Source: Streptomyces sp. CNQ-509 (GTDB taxonomy: Bacteria > Actinomycetota > Actinomycetes > Streptomycetales > Streptomycetaceae). Taken from it: 64,000 nucleotides of DNA. The number at the start of each line of letters is the position of its first letter. Within the stretch, counting starts at the first letter, position 1. Positions 34,350-44,310 of the stretch are shown here, in pieces. Position numbers and translations under genes: made by a program. Under the pieces are notes generated by a model. That model worked only from the letters and a program-made list of their open reading frames with translations. It did no database searches and had not been told where the DNA came from. The stretch lies in assembly GCF_001011035.1 (NCBI RefSeq), contig NZ_CP011492.1:2363501-2427500 (forward strand). The letters are read 5' to 3'.

Positions 34350-37232
34350 ATGCCCGTACAGGACCCGTCGGAGGCGCCCGAGTCCCCGGAGGTGCCGGAG
34401 GCCGCCGGCGCCCCGGACGCCCCCGCGGACCCGTCGCGCGGCTCCCGCCCGCCCGGCGCCGCCCCCTGGGTGCGGACCCGGCTGCGGGCCGCGCCCGGCG
34501 GCGCGGTCGCGCTGGCGCTGCTCGTGCTCGTCACCGCGTTCCTCGCCGCCGCGTTCCCGCGCGGCGTCGACACGTACGAGGACCGCGAGGCCCGAAGGCT
34601 GATCGAGGGCGCCACGGCCGCCGAGCGGAACGTGGCGCTGACCGCGCAGCCGGACCCCGAGGTGAGGTTCGAGGACCGGGCGGAGTCGATGGGCGGGCGG
34701 GTCGTCGAGCGGTTCGTGCGGCCGGTGCTGGGGGAGTTCCGCGAACCGCTGCGGGCGGAGCGCGGACAGGTCTCGTACGGGGTACGGACCAAGCCCGTGC
34801 TCGTCACCGACGACCCGTGGCTGCCGAAGACCGACGGGCAGCGGCCCGAGGTGCAGCTCGACGCGCGCGCCGGGGTCGGGGAGCGCGCCCGGGTGGTCGA
34901 GGGCCGGCTGCCGGAGCCGACGGCGTACGAGGCCGAGGGCGGCGGTGACGTCGCCCTCGAAGCCGCCGTCACCGCCGCCACCGCGGACAGGCTGCACCTG
35001 CGCGTCGGCTCCCGCGTCCACATCCCGCGGTCCGAGGGCACGGTCGCCGTCGAGGTCACCGGCATCCTGGAGCCGAAGGCACCGGGCAGCGACTACTGGT
35101 CCGTCGACCCGCTCCTGCGCACCCCCGAGCTGCGCCAGCGGCCGGAGTCGCTCGAACCGCAGCGCTACTGGGCCGCCGCCTTCCTCCTCCACCCCGACAG
35201 CGGCCCCGCGCTCTTCGCCGGCACGCAGTCGTTCGGCCCGTCCTTCGAGGACGCGGGCGCCTCCCCGTACTGGAACGTGCCCGTGGCCGGCGGCGGGCTC
35301 CGCGGCCGGAACGTGGCCGCCGTGCTCGACGCCCTGTCCGCCCTCCAGGAGGGCCCCGGCTTCGAGCGGCTCGCCCAGCGCACCGGCGGCACGCTCGACG
35401 TCTCCACCGGCGCCACCGGGCTGCTCGCCGGCTACACGGGGGTGCGCGAGGCCGTCACGCCCGTCGTGGCCGTCGCCGCCTTCGGCGTCGGCGCGGTCGC
35501 GGCGGTGGTGCTGGGCATGAGCGGCGGCCTCGCCGCCTCCCGGCGCCGCGCCGAGCTGGCGCTGCTCCGCTCCCGCGGCGGTTCGCTGCGGTCCATCGCC
35601 ACCCGCCTCCTCGCCGAGAACGCCGCCGCCGTGCTGCCCGCCGCCGCGGCCGGCTACGGCCTCGCCGTCCTGCTGCTGCCCGGCGCCCGGCACGCGCCCG
35701 CGCTGCTCGCGGCGGGCGCGACGGCGGTGCTGGCGCTGTGCGCGCTGCCGCTGCTCGCGGTGGCCGCCGTCCGCCGGCCCCGGCCCCCGGTCCGTACCGA
35801 CCTGGTCAGGGCGCGGCCCTCGCGGCAGCGGCTGGTGGCGGAGGTGACGGCGGTGGTGCTCGCGGTGGGCGCCATCGTGGTGCTGCGCCGCAGGGGCGAC
35901 GCGGACGGCGGCGCCGACGCGCTGGTCAGCGCGGCGCCGGTGCTCGTCGGGTCGGTCGCGGCGACGGTCTTCGTACGCCTCTATCCGCTGCCGCTGCGGC
36001 TGGCCGCCCGGCCGGCGGCGTGGGCGCGCGGTGCGCTCGGCTTCCTGTCGCTGGCCCGCGCCGGGCGCGCCCCCGCGGCGTCGGCGCTGCCGCTGCTGGC
36101 GCTCCTCGTGGCGCTGACGACGGCCTCGTTCGGCGGCTCGGTGCTCGCGGGCGTCGCCGACGCGCGCGCGACGGCGTCGCTCCACAGCGTCGGCGGCGAC
36201 GCCCGCCTCACCTCGGCCGCGCCGCTGCCCGACGGTCTCGCCGCACAGGCGGAGAAGGTGGGCGGCGTACGGCACCTGGCGGCCGTCAGCACCGAGAGCG
36301 GACTGCAGGTCATCGGGCTGAGCGGCGATCTCACGCTGCTGACCGTCGACGCGGCCGCGTACGCGCGCCTCAGCGCCGACCTGGGCCTCGGCCCCTTCGA
36401 CGCCGGCCGGCTGCGGGACGGGAACGGCGGCAGGGCGCTGCCCGCGCTCGTCTCCCCCGGCGTCGCCGACCTCATCGGCGACGGCACGCTGGGGCTCCAG
36501 TCGTCCCGGGGCCGGATCACGGCGGAGGTCGCCGCGGTACGGACCACGACGCCGGCGCTGACGGGCGGCCAGTTCGCCGTGGTGGACGCCGAGAGCGTGG
36601 CGCGGCACCTGCCCGGCACGGAGTCGGTCACCGAGGCCCGCCCCGACACGCTGCTGCTCTCCGCCGCCGGCGGCCTGGACGGCGCGGCGCTGCGGGAGCT
36701 GGTCCGCGACTCCGCGCCCGCCGCCGGCCTGCTGCTGCGCGACGACGTGACGGACGACCTGGCCGCCTCGGAGCTCCAGCGCGGCGCGGAGCGGCTGTAC
36801 GCCGCCGCCGTGGTCGCCGCCACCGGCTACGCGCTGCTCGCCGTCCTGCTGTCGCTCCTGCGCGCCGCCCCCGAGCGCGTCGCGCTGCTGGCGCGGCTGC
36901 GCACGATGGGCTTCAGCCGGCGGCACGGGCGGCGGCTGCTGGTGCTGGAGGCGCTGCCGCAGTTGGTGGCGGCCGGTCTGGTCGGGGCGCTGGCGGGGCT
37001 GGTCACCGTACGGCTGCTGGGGCCCGGCATCGACCTGAGCGCGCTCGCGCTCGGCGAGGAGAGCCCCGACCTGCTCGGCCCCGGCGGCGCGGAGCTGCGG
37101 GCGGACCCGCTGGCGCTGGCGCTGCCGTCCGTGGCGGTGCCGGCGCTGGCGCTGGCGGCGGTGCTGGTGCAGGCGTGGTGGGGCGGCAGACGGCGGGCCG
37201 TACAGGAACTGCGGGCCGGGGAGAGGGAGTGA
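34350..37232 (+). CDS. Large FtsX-like ABC exporter permease (2)
   Basis: 960 residues. A Pro/Glu-rich cytoplasmic N-tail is followed by a membrane helix (VALALLVLVTAFLAAAF), a large extracytoplasmic domain, and an FtsX block with GLAASRRRAELALLRSRGGS. A second extracytoplasmic domain and a C-terminal FtsX block (RVALLARLRTMGFSRRHGRR) complete it. It is a paralogue of the preceding permease, 59 bases downstream. One base separates its TGA from the ATG of the ATPase gene, so all three genes form one exporter operon. Confidence 0.9.
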   Translation: MPVQDPSEAPESPEVPEAAGAPDAPADPSRGSRPPGAAPWVRTRLRAAPGGAVALALLVLVTAFLAAAFPRGVDTYEDREARRLIEGATAAERNVALTAQPDPEVRFEDRAESMGGRVVERFVRPVLGEFREPLRAERGQVSYGVRTKPVLVTDDPWLPKTDGQRPEVQLDARAGVGERARVVEGRLPEPTAYEAEGGGDVALEAAVTAATADRLHLRVGSRVHIPRSEGTVAVEVTGILEPKAPGSDYWSVDPLLRTPELRQRPESLEPQRYWAAAFLLHPDSGPALFAGTQSFGPSFEDAGASPYWNVPVAGGGLRGRNVAAVLDALSALQEGPGFERLAQRTGGTLDVSTGATGLLAGYTGVREAVTPVVAVAAFGVGAVAAVVLGMSGGLAASRRRAELALLRSRGGSLRSIATRLLAENAAAVLPAAAAGYGLAVLLLPGARHAPALLAAGATAVLALCALPLLAVAAVRRPRPPVRTDLVRARPSRQRLVAEVTAVVLAVGAIVVLRRRGDADGGADALVSAAPVLVGSVAATVFVRLYPLPLRLAARPAAWARGALGFLSLARAGRAPAASALPLLALLVALTTASFGGSVLAGVADARATASLHSVGGDARLTSAAPLPDGLAAQAEKVGGVRHLAAVSTESGLQVIGLSGDLTLLTVDAAAYARLSADLGLGPFDAGRLRDGNGGRALPALVSPGVADLIGDGTLGLQSSRGRITAEVAAVRTTTPALTGGQFAVVDAESVARHLPGTESVTEARPDTLLLSAAGGLDGAALRELVRDSAPAAGLLLRDDVTDDLAASELQRGAERLYAAAVVAATGYALLAVLLSLLRAAPERVALLARLRTMGFSRRHGRRLLVLEALPQLVAAGLVGALAGLVTVRLLGPGIDLSALALGEESPDLLGPGGAELRADPLALALPSVAVPALALAAVLVQAWWGGRRRAVQELRAGERE

Positions 37233-37233
37233 G

Positions 37234-38226
37234 ATGGCCCAGACGCAAGAGAGCACGGGCGGTATGAGGAGCGGGACGACGCTGGAGGACCTGGAGCGGC
37301 GGGCGGCGGAGCAGCGCGCCAGGCCGGCGTACGGGCACGACGCGCTGATCTCCTGCGACCAGCTCGTCCGCATCTTCCGCACCGACGGCGTGGAGGTGCA
37401 GGCGCTCCAGGGCCTCGACCTGCTGGTCGCCGAGGGCGAGTTGCTGGCCCTGGTCGGCGCCTCCGGCAGCGGCAAGTCGACCCTGCTCGGCATCCTCGCG
37501 GGCCTCGACGTCCCCACCGCCGGCACCGCCACCGTCGCGGGCTTCGACCTGCTGGCGATGGACGCGCGGGCGCGGCTGCGCTACCGCCGGGAGGTCGTGG
37601 GCTTCGTCTGGCAGCAGACCGCGCGCAACCTGCTGCCGTACCTGACGGCCGTGCAGAACGTCGTGCTCCCGATGCAGCTCAGCGAGGGCGGCGGGGGCCG
37701 CCACGCGCGCCGCCGCCGGGTGGCGTTCGCCGAGGACCTCCTCGGCCTCCTGGGCCTCGCCCACTGCCGCGACCGCCGCCCGCAGCAGATGTCGGGCGGC
37801 GAACAGCAGCGTGCGGCGATCGCGGTCGCGCTGGCCAACTCCCCGGCGGTGATCCTGGCGGACGAGCCGACGGGCGAGCTGGACTCGGCGACGGCGGAGC
37901 AGATCTTCGCCGCCTTCCGCACGGCGAACGAGGAACTGGGCACGACGATCGTCATCGTCACCCACGACCAGGCGGTGGCCACGCAGGTCCGCCGCACGGT
38001 GGCGATCCGTGACGGCCGGATGGCGTCGGAGGTCGTCCGCCGCACGGAGGTCGACGCGAGCGGTGCGGAGCGGGTGGTGGCCCGCGAGTACGCCGCGGTG
38101 GACCGCACGGGCCGCCTCCAGCTCCCCCAGCAGTACACGGAGGCGCTGGACATCCGCGACCGGGTGGTCCTGGACCTGGAGGAGGATCACATCAGGGTGA
38201 GCCCGGACCGGGAGGACGGGGAGTAA
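37234..38226 (+). CDS. ABC exporter ATP-binding protein (MacB/LolD type)
   Basis: 330 residues. The N-terminal 40 residues form an extra helical tail. Walker A is GASGSGKSTLLGILAG, the Q-loop region VGFVWQQTARNLLPYL, the signature MSGGEQQRAAIAVAL and Walker B VILADEPTGELDS, which is the LolD/MacB subfamily pattern. The C-terminal 90 residues extend beyond a standard LolD domain. The start at 37234 follows the permease stop directly; ATG 37264 is an alternative. It energises the two giant permeases encoded upstream. Confidence 0.93.
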   Translation: MAQTQESTGGMRSGTTLEDLERRAAEQRARPAYGHDALISCDQLVRIFRTDGVEVQALQGLDLLVAEGELLALVGASGSGKSTLLGILAGLDVPTAGTATVAGFDLLAMDARARLRYRREVVGFVWQQTARNLLPYLTAVQNVVLPMQLSEGGGGRHARRRRVAFAEDLLGLLGLAHCRDRRPQQMSGGEQQRAAIAVALANSPAVILADEPTGELDSATAEQIFAAFRTANEELGTTIVIVTHDQAVATQVRRTVAIRDGRMASEVVRRTEVDASGAERVVAREYAAVDRTGRLQLPQQYTEALDIRDRVVLDLEEDHIRVSPDREDGE

Positions 38227-38274
38227 CCGGGGGCGCAGAAGCGGGGAGGGCAGCGTGCTGGGCACGTAGGCGGG

Positions 38275-38469
38275 GAAGGCCGGACCCGCGAAGGCCGGAC
38301 CCGCGAAGGCCGGACCCGCGAAGGCCGGACCCGCGAAGGCCGGACCCGCGAAGGCCGGACCCGCGAAGGCCGGACCCGCGAAGGCCGGACCCGCGAAGGC
38401 CGGACCCGCGAAGGCCGGACCCGCGAAGGCCGGACCCGCGAAGGCCGGACCCGCGAAGGCCGGACCCGC
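38275..38469. repeat. 13 tandem copies of a 15-bp repeat
   Basis: The unit GAAGGCCGGACCCGC is repeated 13 times without visible variation, between the exporter operon and the next gene. It lies outside recognised coding sequence in a 461-base gap; the rest of the gap shows nothing clear. A 15-base unit keeps every frame open (AFAGP on the minus strand), but no start or homologous domain supports translation. Perfect identity suggests recent expansion, so copy number probably varies between strains. Confidence 0.95.
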
Positions 38470-38687
38470 CTGGCGCCTGCGGCGCCGGCGGGCGGCGGCC
38501 CGCGGAAGCCGGGTCCTGCGGACCGGACGCGCGGCAGCCGAAGGCTCGCGGCGTACCGACGAGCCCGGCCCCCGCCCGGGTCCAACGCGCCGACGGGCGC
38601 GGGACGTCCGCGGGTTGCGTACCCCGCGAGAGCGCTGCCGGTCACCTCTGCCCCTCCCGGACGCGCCGGCCGCAGGCGGGGGCCGGG

Positions 38688-39467
38688 TCAGACCGGGGTG
38701 ACGCCCAGGCGGCCCAGGCCGCCCGTGCGGCGGAGGGCCACCGAGCCGTACGGGGTGCGCAGGCGGAGCCAGTTGCCGGCGGCGAGCAACGCCGGCTCGG
38801 CCGGGTCCTCCGGGTGCGGCAGGAGGCCGAAGACGCGGGCGGCGTGCGCGGCGCGCAGCGGCAGCGGGGTCCCGCCCAGCGGGCGGCTCCAGATCTCGCC
38901 GCCTATGCGGTCCACCTCCGAGCGCGTCCGCTTCTCCTCGGGCAGCGCCTCCACCCGGGACTTGAACTCCGCGACGCCCGCCACCACCGCGACGCGCAAC
39001 TCCTCCGGCCGCGGCAGCCCCGCCACCGGCTCCCAGCCGCTCCGCGGCGGCAGCAGCCCGGCCCACCCGGGCCCGCTCACCGGCTGCGGCAGGTCCACGG
39101 CCGACTCCCGCCCCGGGGCCGGGGATCCGGCACCAGGGGCCGCGGCCGCGCTCTCCGCAGACTCCGCCCCGGCGGCGCTCCCCGCCCCGGCGTTCGCCGC
39201 GTCGATCGCCTCCGCCAGCTCCCCCGCCGACACCGTCTCGTCCAGCTCCGCCGCCGCCGTGGTCAGCAGCGCCGTACGGACCACGATCACCTCCAGCGCC
39301 GGCGCGTGCCCGAAGACGGCCAGCGCCGCTCCCCCGGCCCCGCCCCCGGCGCCGGCGGCCACCCGCAGCCGTACCGCCGCGCCCCTGTCGTACCGCAACA
39401 GCCGCCCCAGGAACACCGCCAGGCTCTCCGCCTGCCGTCCCTCGGCGAACACCAGCCGCCGCGTCAT
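38688..39467 (-). CDS. Conserved hypothetical protein
   Basis: 259 residues, not recognised. The N-terminal alpha/beta part (RLVFAEGRQAESLAVFLGRL ... VVRTALLTTAAAELDETV) is followed by an Ala/Gly/Pro-rich linker (about 95-135). A C-terminal part (PRPEELRVAVVAGVAEFKSR ... HAARVFGLLPHPEDP) ends in a beta-rich tail. No signal peptide or membrane helix. Its ATG overlaps the stop of the thioesterase gene (ATGA), so it is the third gene of an ettA-thioesterase-hypothetical operon. The coding assignment rests on this overlap and on codon bias. Confidence 0.75.
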   Translation of the reverse strand: MTRRLVFAEGRQAESLAVFLGRLLRYDRGAAVRLRVAAGAGGGAGGAALAVFGHAPALEVIVVRTALLTTAAAELDETVSAGELAEAIDAANAGAGSAAGAESAESAAAAPGAGSPAPGRESAVDLPQPVSGPGWAGLLPPRSGWEPVAGLPRPEELRVAVVAGVAEFKSRVEALPEEKRTRSEVDRIGGEIWSRPLGGTPLPLRAAHAARVFGLLPHPEDPAEPALLAAGNWLRLRTPYGSVALRRTGGLGRLGVTPV

Positions 39468-39950
39468 GCCGCCGCTGCCTCCCCCGGCCTTCCGGGCTTC
39501 CCCGATCCCGCGGGCGGGGGCGGCCCCAGGTACTTCTCCAGGAACGCCCGCTCCTCCGCCGTGATCCGCCGCGGCCGGCCGGCCGCGAAGTCGAACGGGA
39601 CGATCACGGTCGACGCCTGCGCGTACACCGCGCCACCGTCCTCGGGCGCGTCCTTCACCTCGTACGCCAGCGTCGCCGCCGCCGCGCGGATCTCCGTCAC
39701 CCACACCTCGATCGTCACCGGCTCGTACCGGTGCACGAGCTGGCGCCGGTAGTCGATCTCGTGCCGGGCCACGACCGACCCGCCCGCGAAGGACGTACCG
39801 CCCCCGCCGGCGCCCTCGCCGGGCGCCAGCCGGAACATGAAGTCGATCCTGGCCTCCTCCAGATAGCGGAGGAACTCGACGTTGTTGACGTGGCCGTACG
39901 CGTCCATGTCCGCCCACCGCAGCGGGCAGCGGTAGACGTGCCGGGCCACG

Positions 39951-39958
<8 letters not shown>
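39464..39958 (-). CDS. Acyl-CoA thioesterase, 4HBT hot-dog family
   Basis: 164 residues. The hot-dog signature WADMDAYGHVNNVEFLRYLE at the N-terminus contains the catalytic Asp of the 4-hydroxybenzoyl-CoA thioesterase class. The central HEIDYRRQLVHRYEPVTIEV strand pair follows. The C-terminal 20 residues are Gly/Pro/Ala-rich. The start is GTG 39958, which overlaps the ettA stop by eight bases. It probably hydrolyses short acyl-CoAs in the cytosol; substrate unknown. Confidence 0.88.
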
Positions 39959-41615
<1,657 letters not shown>

Positions 41616-41777
41616 GAGAAACCGTCCGGCAGATCCGAGGTGGGCAGATGCACCCATCTTGCCGCACGGGCGCCCCCGCACGAAAACGCCCCCGGTCCCG
41701 GCCGTCGCCGGCGGCGGCCGGGACGGGCGCGGGGCGGGCACGGGGCGCCGCCGGGGCCGCCGGGCGGGCATGCGAAA

Positions 41778-41803
41778 GGGCCGGATCCCGGAGGATCCGG
41801 CCC
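41778..41803 (-). terminator. Terminator hairpin after the thioester-domain gene
   Basis: The 11-bp arms GGGCCGGATCC and GGATCCGGCCC flank a 4-base loop. On the minus strand it is followed by TTTCGC. It lies about 95 bases beyond the stop at 41900 and ends the surface-protein transcript before ettA. Confidence 0.75.
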
Positions 41804-41899
41804 CTGTGCCGTGCGGGGCGTCAGCCGTCAGCCGGCGTCCGCCGGCCGGCACCGTTCGGCGCTGCTAGGCGCTTCCCGGCGCCGGCCGGAGGGCCGTCG

Positions 41900-43309
41900 T
41901 CAGGCGGCGTCGGCGCCGCTGCCGCGCCTGCGGAGCAGGAAGACGGTCGCACCGCCGACCACGACCAGGCCGATCGCCACGCCCGCGATCACCGGGGTGG
42001 CACTGCTGCCACCGGTGTTCGCCAGGTCGCCGCCCTCGTCGTCACCGGCGTCGTCGCCGCCGGCGGAACCGCCCGCGGAGGCCGGGCTCGGCTCGCTGGG
42101 TGCCGGAGTGTCGTTGCCCGCGGTCTCGCAGTCGAGCACGCCGGTGAACTTCTCGCTGAAGCCGTCGTCACCGTTGATGGTGATCTCGTACGCCTGGTCC
42201 TCGGCGACCTCGACCAGCACGGTCTTGGACTCGCCCGGCGCCACGGTGTGGGACTCGCCCGCCAGCTCGAAGGAGAAGGGCTGGTCGCCCTTGTTCTCGG
42301 CGGTCACGTCCACGCCGCCCTTGGCGCAGTTCTTGTCGGCGGACAGGGCCGGGATCGGACCCTCGCTCGCCCAGTTCGCGGTGGCCTGCGCGGTGACGGT
42401 GGTGTCGCTGGAGCCGGCCAGGATCTGGGTCTGGCTCTTCGCGTGCTCACCGACGCCGGCGAAGGCGCGGCCGACGGGCACCTGGGTGGTGGCCTGGGCG
42501 GTCAGCGTCGCCGACCCGTCCGGGGTACCGGCGGGCACGTCGAGGAAGACCTCGGCACCGTCGGAGGCGCTGGTCAGCGCCTTGCCGTCGGCGTCGACGA
42601 CCTTGACGCCCGCGGACTCGGCCTCGGGCGACAGCGAGAGGCTGGCCTCGGCGGCGTCGGTGTTCACCGTGACCGGACCGAGCTTCTCACCGGACTTGCC
42701 GGAGACCGCGGTCGGACCGAGGTTCAGCGAGGGCGCGGGCTCCTCGATGGCCTCGGCACCGGCCTCCAGGTAGTCGGCGAGCTTCTCCGCCTCCGGGTCC
42801 TTGGCCTCGACGTTCACCTTGTCGGAGAAGCGCCAGATGGCGATCTGGGTGCCGGCCGCGGCGGTGTTCTCCGTCAGCTCACCCGCACCGGCCGCCGCCG
42901 CGAGCGCGGAGAGGTCGTCCACCTGCGGGTAGGAGTTCTGCAGAATCCAGTTGATCTTCCCCGCGTCGGGGTTGTTCTGCAGCGAGGAGGCGCTCCAGGG
43001 CACCTCCTGGTACTTGGCCTCCGGCTGGGTCGGGTTGCCGAAGTCGATGCAGTAGGTCTGGATGGTGCCGCCCTCGTCGACGGCCATCTCGAAGAGACCG
43101 GCACCGATCTCCTTGCCGCCGTCGACGATCGCGGTGTCCTTGATCGTGAGCCCGCCCAGGGTGGCGGTGGCCCCGTTGGCGGGCGGCGCGTCCTGCGCCG
43201 CCGCGGGAGCGGCGCCGGCTATCGCACCGGCAGTGGCCAGGCCCGCGGCGAGCACAGCCGCGGTGAGCCGAGCAGACCGCCGATGCGACGGCCTCCGAAC
43301 AGAAGTCAT
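41900..43309 (-). CDS. Thioester-domain (TQXA) LAXTG-anchored surface protein
   Basis: 469 residues. A signal peptide (about 1-38, cleavage near APAAAQD) precedes a thioester domain in which C87 (TYCIDFG) and Q155 (GTQIAIW) should form the intramolecular Cys-Gln thioester. Beta-sandwich repeats follow. A Pro/Ser/Gly/Asp-rich wall-spanning stretch and the sorting signal LANTG come next, then a hydrophobic helix and RRRGSGADAA. Such proteins bind surfaces covalently. LAXTG substrates are anchored by class E sortases in streptomycetes, and no sortase is in the window. GGAGGGG precedes the ATG at 43309. Transcribed alone, with its own terminator. Confidence 0.92.
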   Translation of the reverse strand: MTSVRRPSHRRSARLTAAVLAAGLATAGAIAGAAPAAAQDAPPANGATATLGGLTIKDTAIVDGGKEIGAGLFEMAVDEGGTIQTYCIDFGNPTQPEAKYQEVPWSASSLQNNPDAGKINWILQNSYPQVDDLSALAAAAGAGELTENTAAAGTQIAIWRFSDKVNVEAKDPEAEKLADYLEAGAEAIEEPAPSLNLGPTAVSGKSGEKLGPVTVNTDAAEASLSLSPEAESAGVKVVDADGKALTSASDGAEVFLDVPAGTPDGSATLTAQATTQVPVGRAFAGVGEHAKSQTQILAGSSDTTVTAQATANWASEGPIPALSADKNCAKGGVDVTAENKGDQPFSFELAGESHTVAPGESKTVLVEVAEDQAYEITINGDDGFSEKFTGVLDCETAGNDTPAPSEPSPASAGGSAGGDDAGDDEGGDLANTGGSSATPVIAGVAIGLVVVGGATVFLLRRRGSGADAA

Positions 43310-43688
43310 GGTCGAAAATCCCCTCCGGGCGGGTTGGTCAAGGCTCGGATTGCCCCCGCCGTAAGAACGCCTTCGCTCCGGGCTCGTCGAGCCGCTCGGA
43401 ATCCTATGGACTCCCCTCGTCCCGCGAACCTCAAATACCCCAAGGGAACAGGTTTTTAGAACGCAATCGTTACATGGGGCAACGACTATTTCGGGCAGAT
43501 CCCAGCGGACCGGCAGAAGTTCTCGCGCCTCAGTCGAACTGATCGTCTCGGAACCGTCACCGTCCGGCCCCCGCGAGGCCGGCCGACGGCCACGCAACTC
43601 CGGTGCCGGGCCCGGGAGTCGGCTCCGCCCCTGCATCGGGGACCGCCGTTGCCGGGCCCGGTACGGGCCCCTGGCCCGGAGGTTCGCG
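43310..43688. other. Upstream region of the surface-protein gene
   Basis: About 380 bases with an AT-richer core around 43430-43500, which presumably holds the promoter of the surface-protein gene read leftward. I see no confident -35/-10 pair and no gene. Confidence 0.5.
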
Positions 43689-44192
43689 TCAGCCCAAGTC
43701 CGGTGTGAGCACCGGCTGTCGGGGCTCCCGGTCCGCCGCGTCCGGTGTCCCGGGCTCCAGCGCCGGGGTCAGGGCGTCCCGTACCGCGACGTCCAGGTCC
43801 GTCCTCGCCGGATCCGCGAAGGACGGCCTGAGCCGCGAGACCCGGCGGAACGCCGCCGTGCCCCAGCCGAGGTCGTGGCCCACCGCCGTCGCGTCGATCG
43901 TCGGGTCCGTGCAGCGCACGCCTTCCTTCTCGTACTCCCTGACCCGCAATCGGCCCCGCACCAGCAGCGGCTCACCGATGGCCACGGAAGCCGCCACATT
44001 GTCCGCCAACTGGCGCCACGCCCAGACCGTAAAGAAATTTGTATATGAATCGCTCCAGCTACCGGTCGCCTGGTCGAACCGCCGCACCGTCGCCGCCAGG
44101 CGGAAACGCACCGCGGGCACTCCTGACTGCGTCGTGCGGTAATCCGCGCTCGTGGCCGCATTCCCCACGACGGTCACCATCGTTTCGTTCAT
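43689..44192 (-). CDS. Single-stranded DNA-binding protein (SSB-like, OB fold)
   Basis: 167 residues. The N-terminal OB fold shows MVTVVGNAATSADYRTTQSG, VRFRLAATVRRFDQATG and FFTVWAWRQLADNVAASV, then GEPLLVRGRLRVREYEKEG. The C-terminal third is not the acidic DDDIPF-type tail of housekeeping SSB. This is therefore the second, shorter SSB-like paralogue typical of actinobacteria rather than the replicative SSB. GGGGGAGG lies upstream of the ATG at 44192. It follows the two GTPase genes on the same strand after 118 bases and may be cotranscribed. Confidence 0.88.
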   Translation of the reverse strand: MNETMVTVVGNAATSADYRTTQSGVPAVRFRLAATVRRFDQATGSWSDSYTNFFTVWAWRQLADNVAASVAIGEPLLVRGRLRVREYEKEGVRCTDPTIDATAVGHDLGWGTAAFRRVSRLRPSFADPARTDLDVAVRDALTPALEPGTPDAADREPRQPVLTPDLG

Positions 44193-44310
44193 CTCCCACG
44201 CACCTCCCCCGTCCGGGCACTTCACCTGCCCGCTGACCCACATGCTGCCCGCTCCGCCCCGCCCCCGCGACCCCTGTGGATAACTCCGGACCCGGCCGCG
44301 TAGCAGCAGG

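Noticed and set aside
38275..38469. CRISPR array
   Set aside because: Units are contiguous with no spacers and no cas genes are present.
37003..39066. Minus-strand frame with AFAGP repeats over the 15-bp tandem array
   Set aside because: It is antisense to the ABC ATPase gene over most of its length; the repeat period of 15 keeps all frames open.
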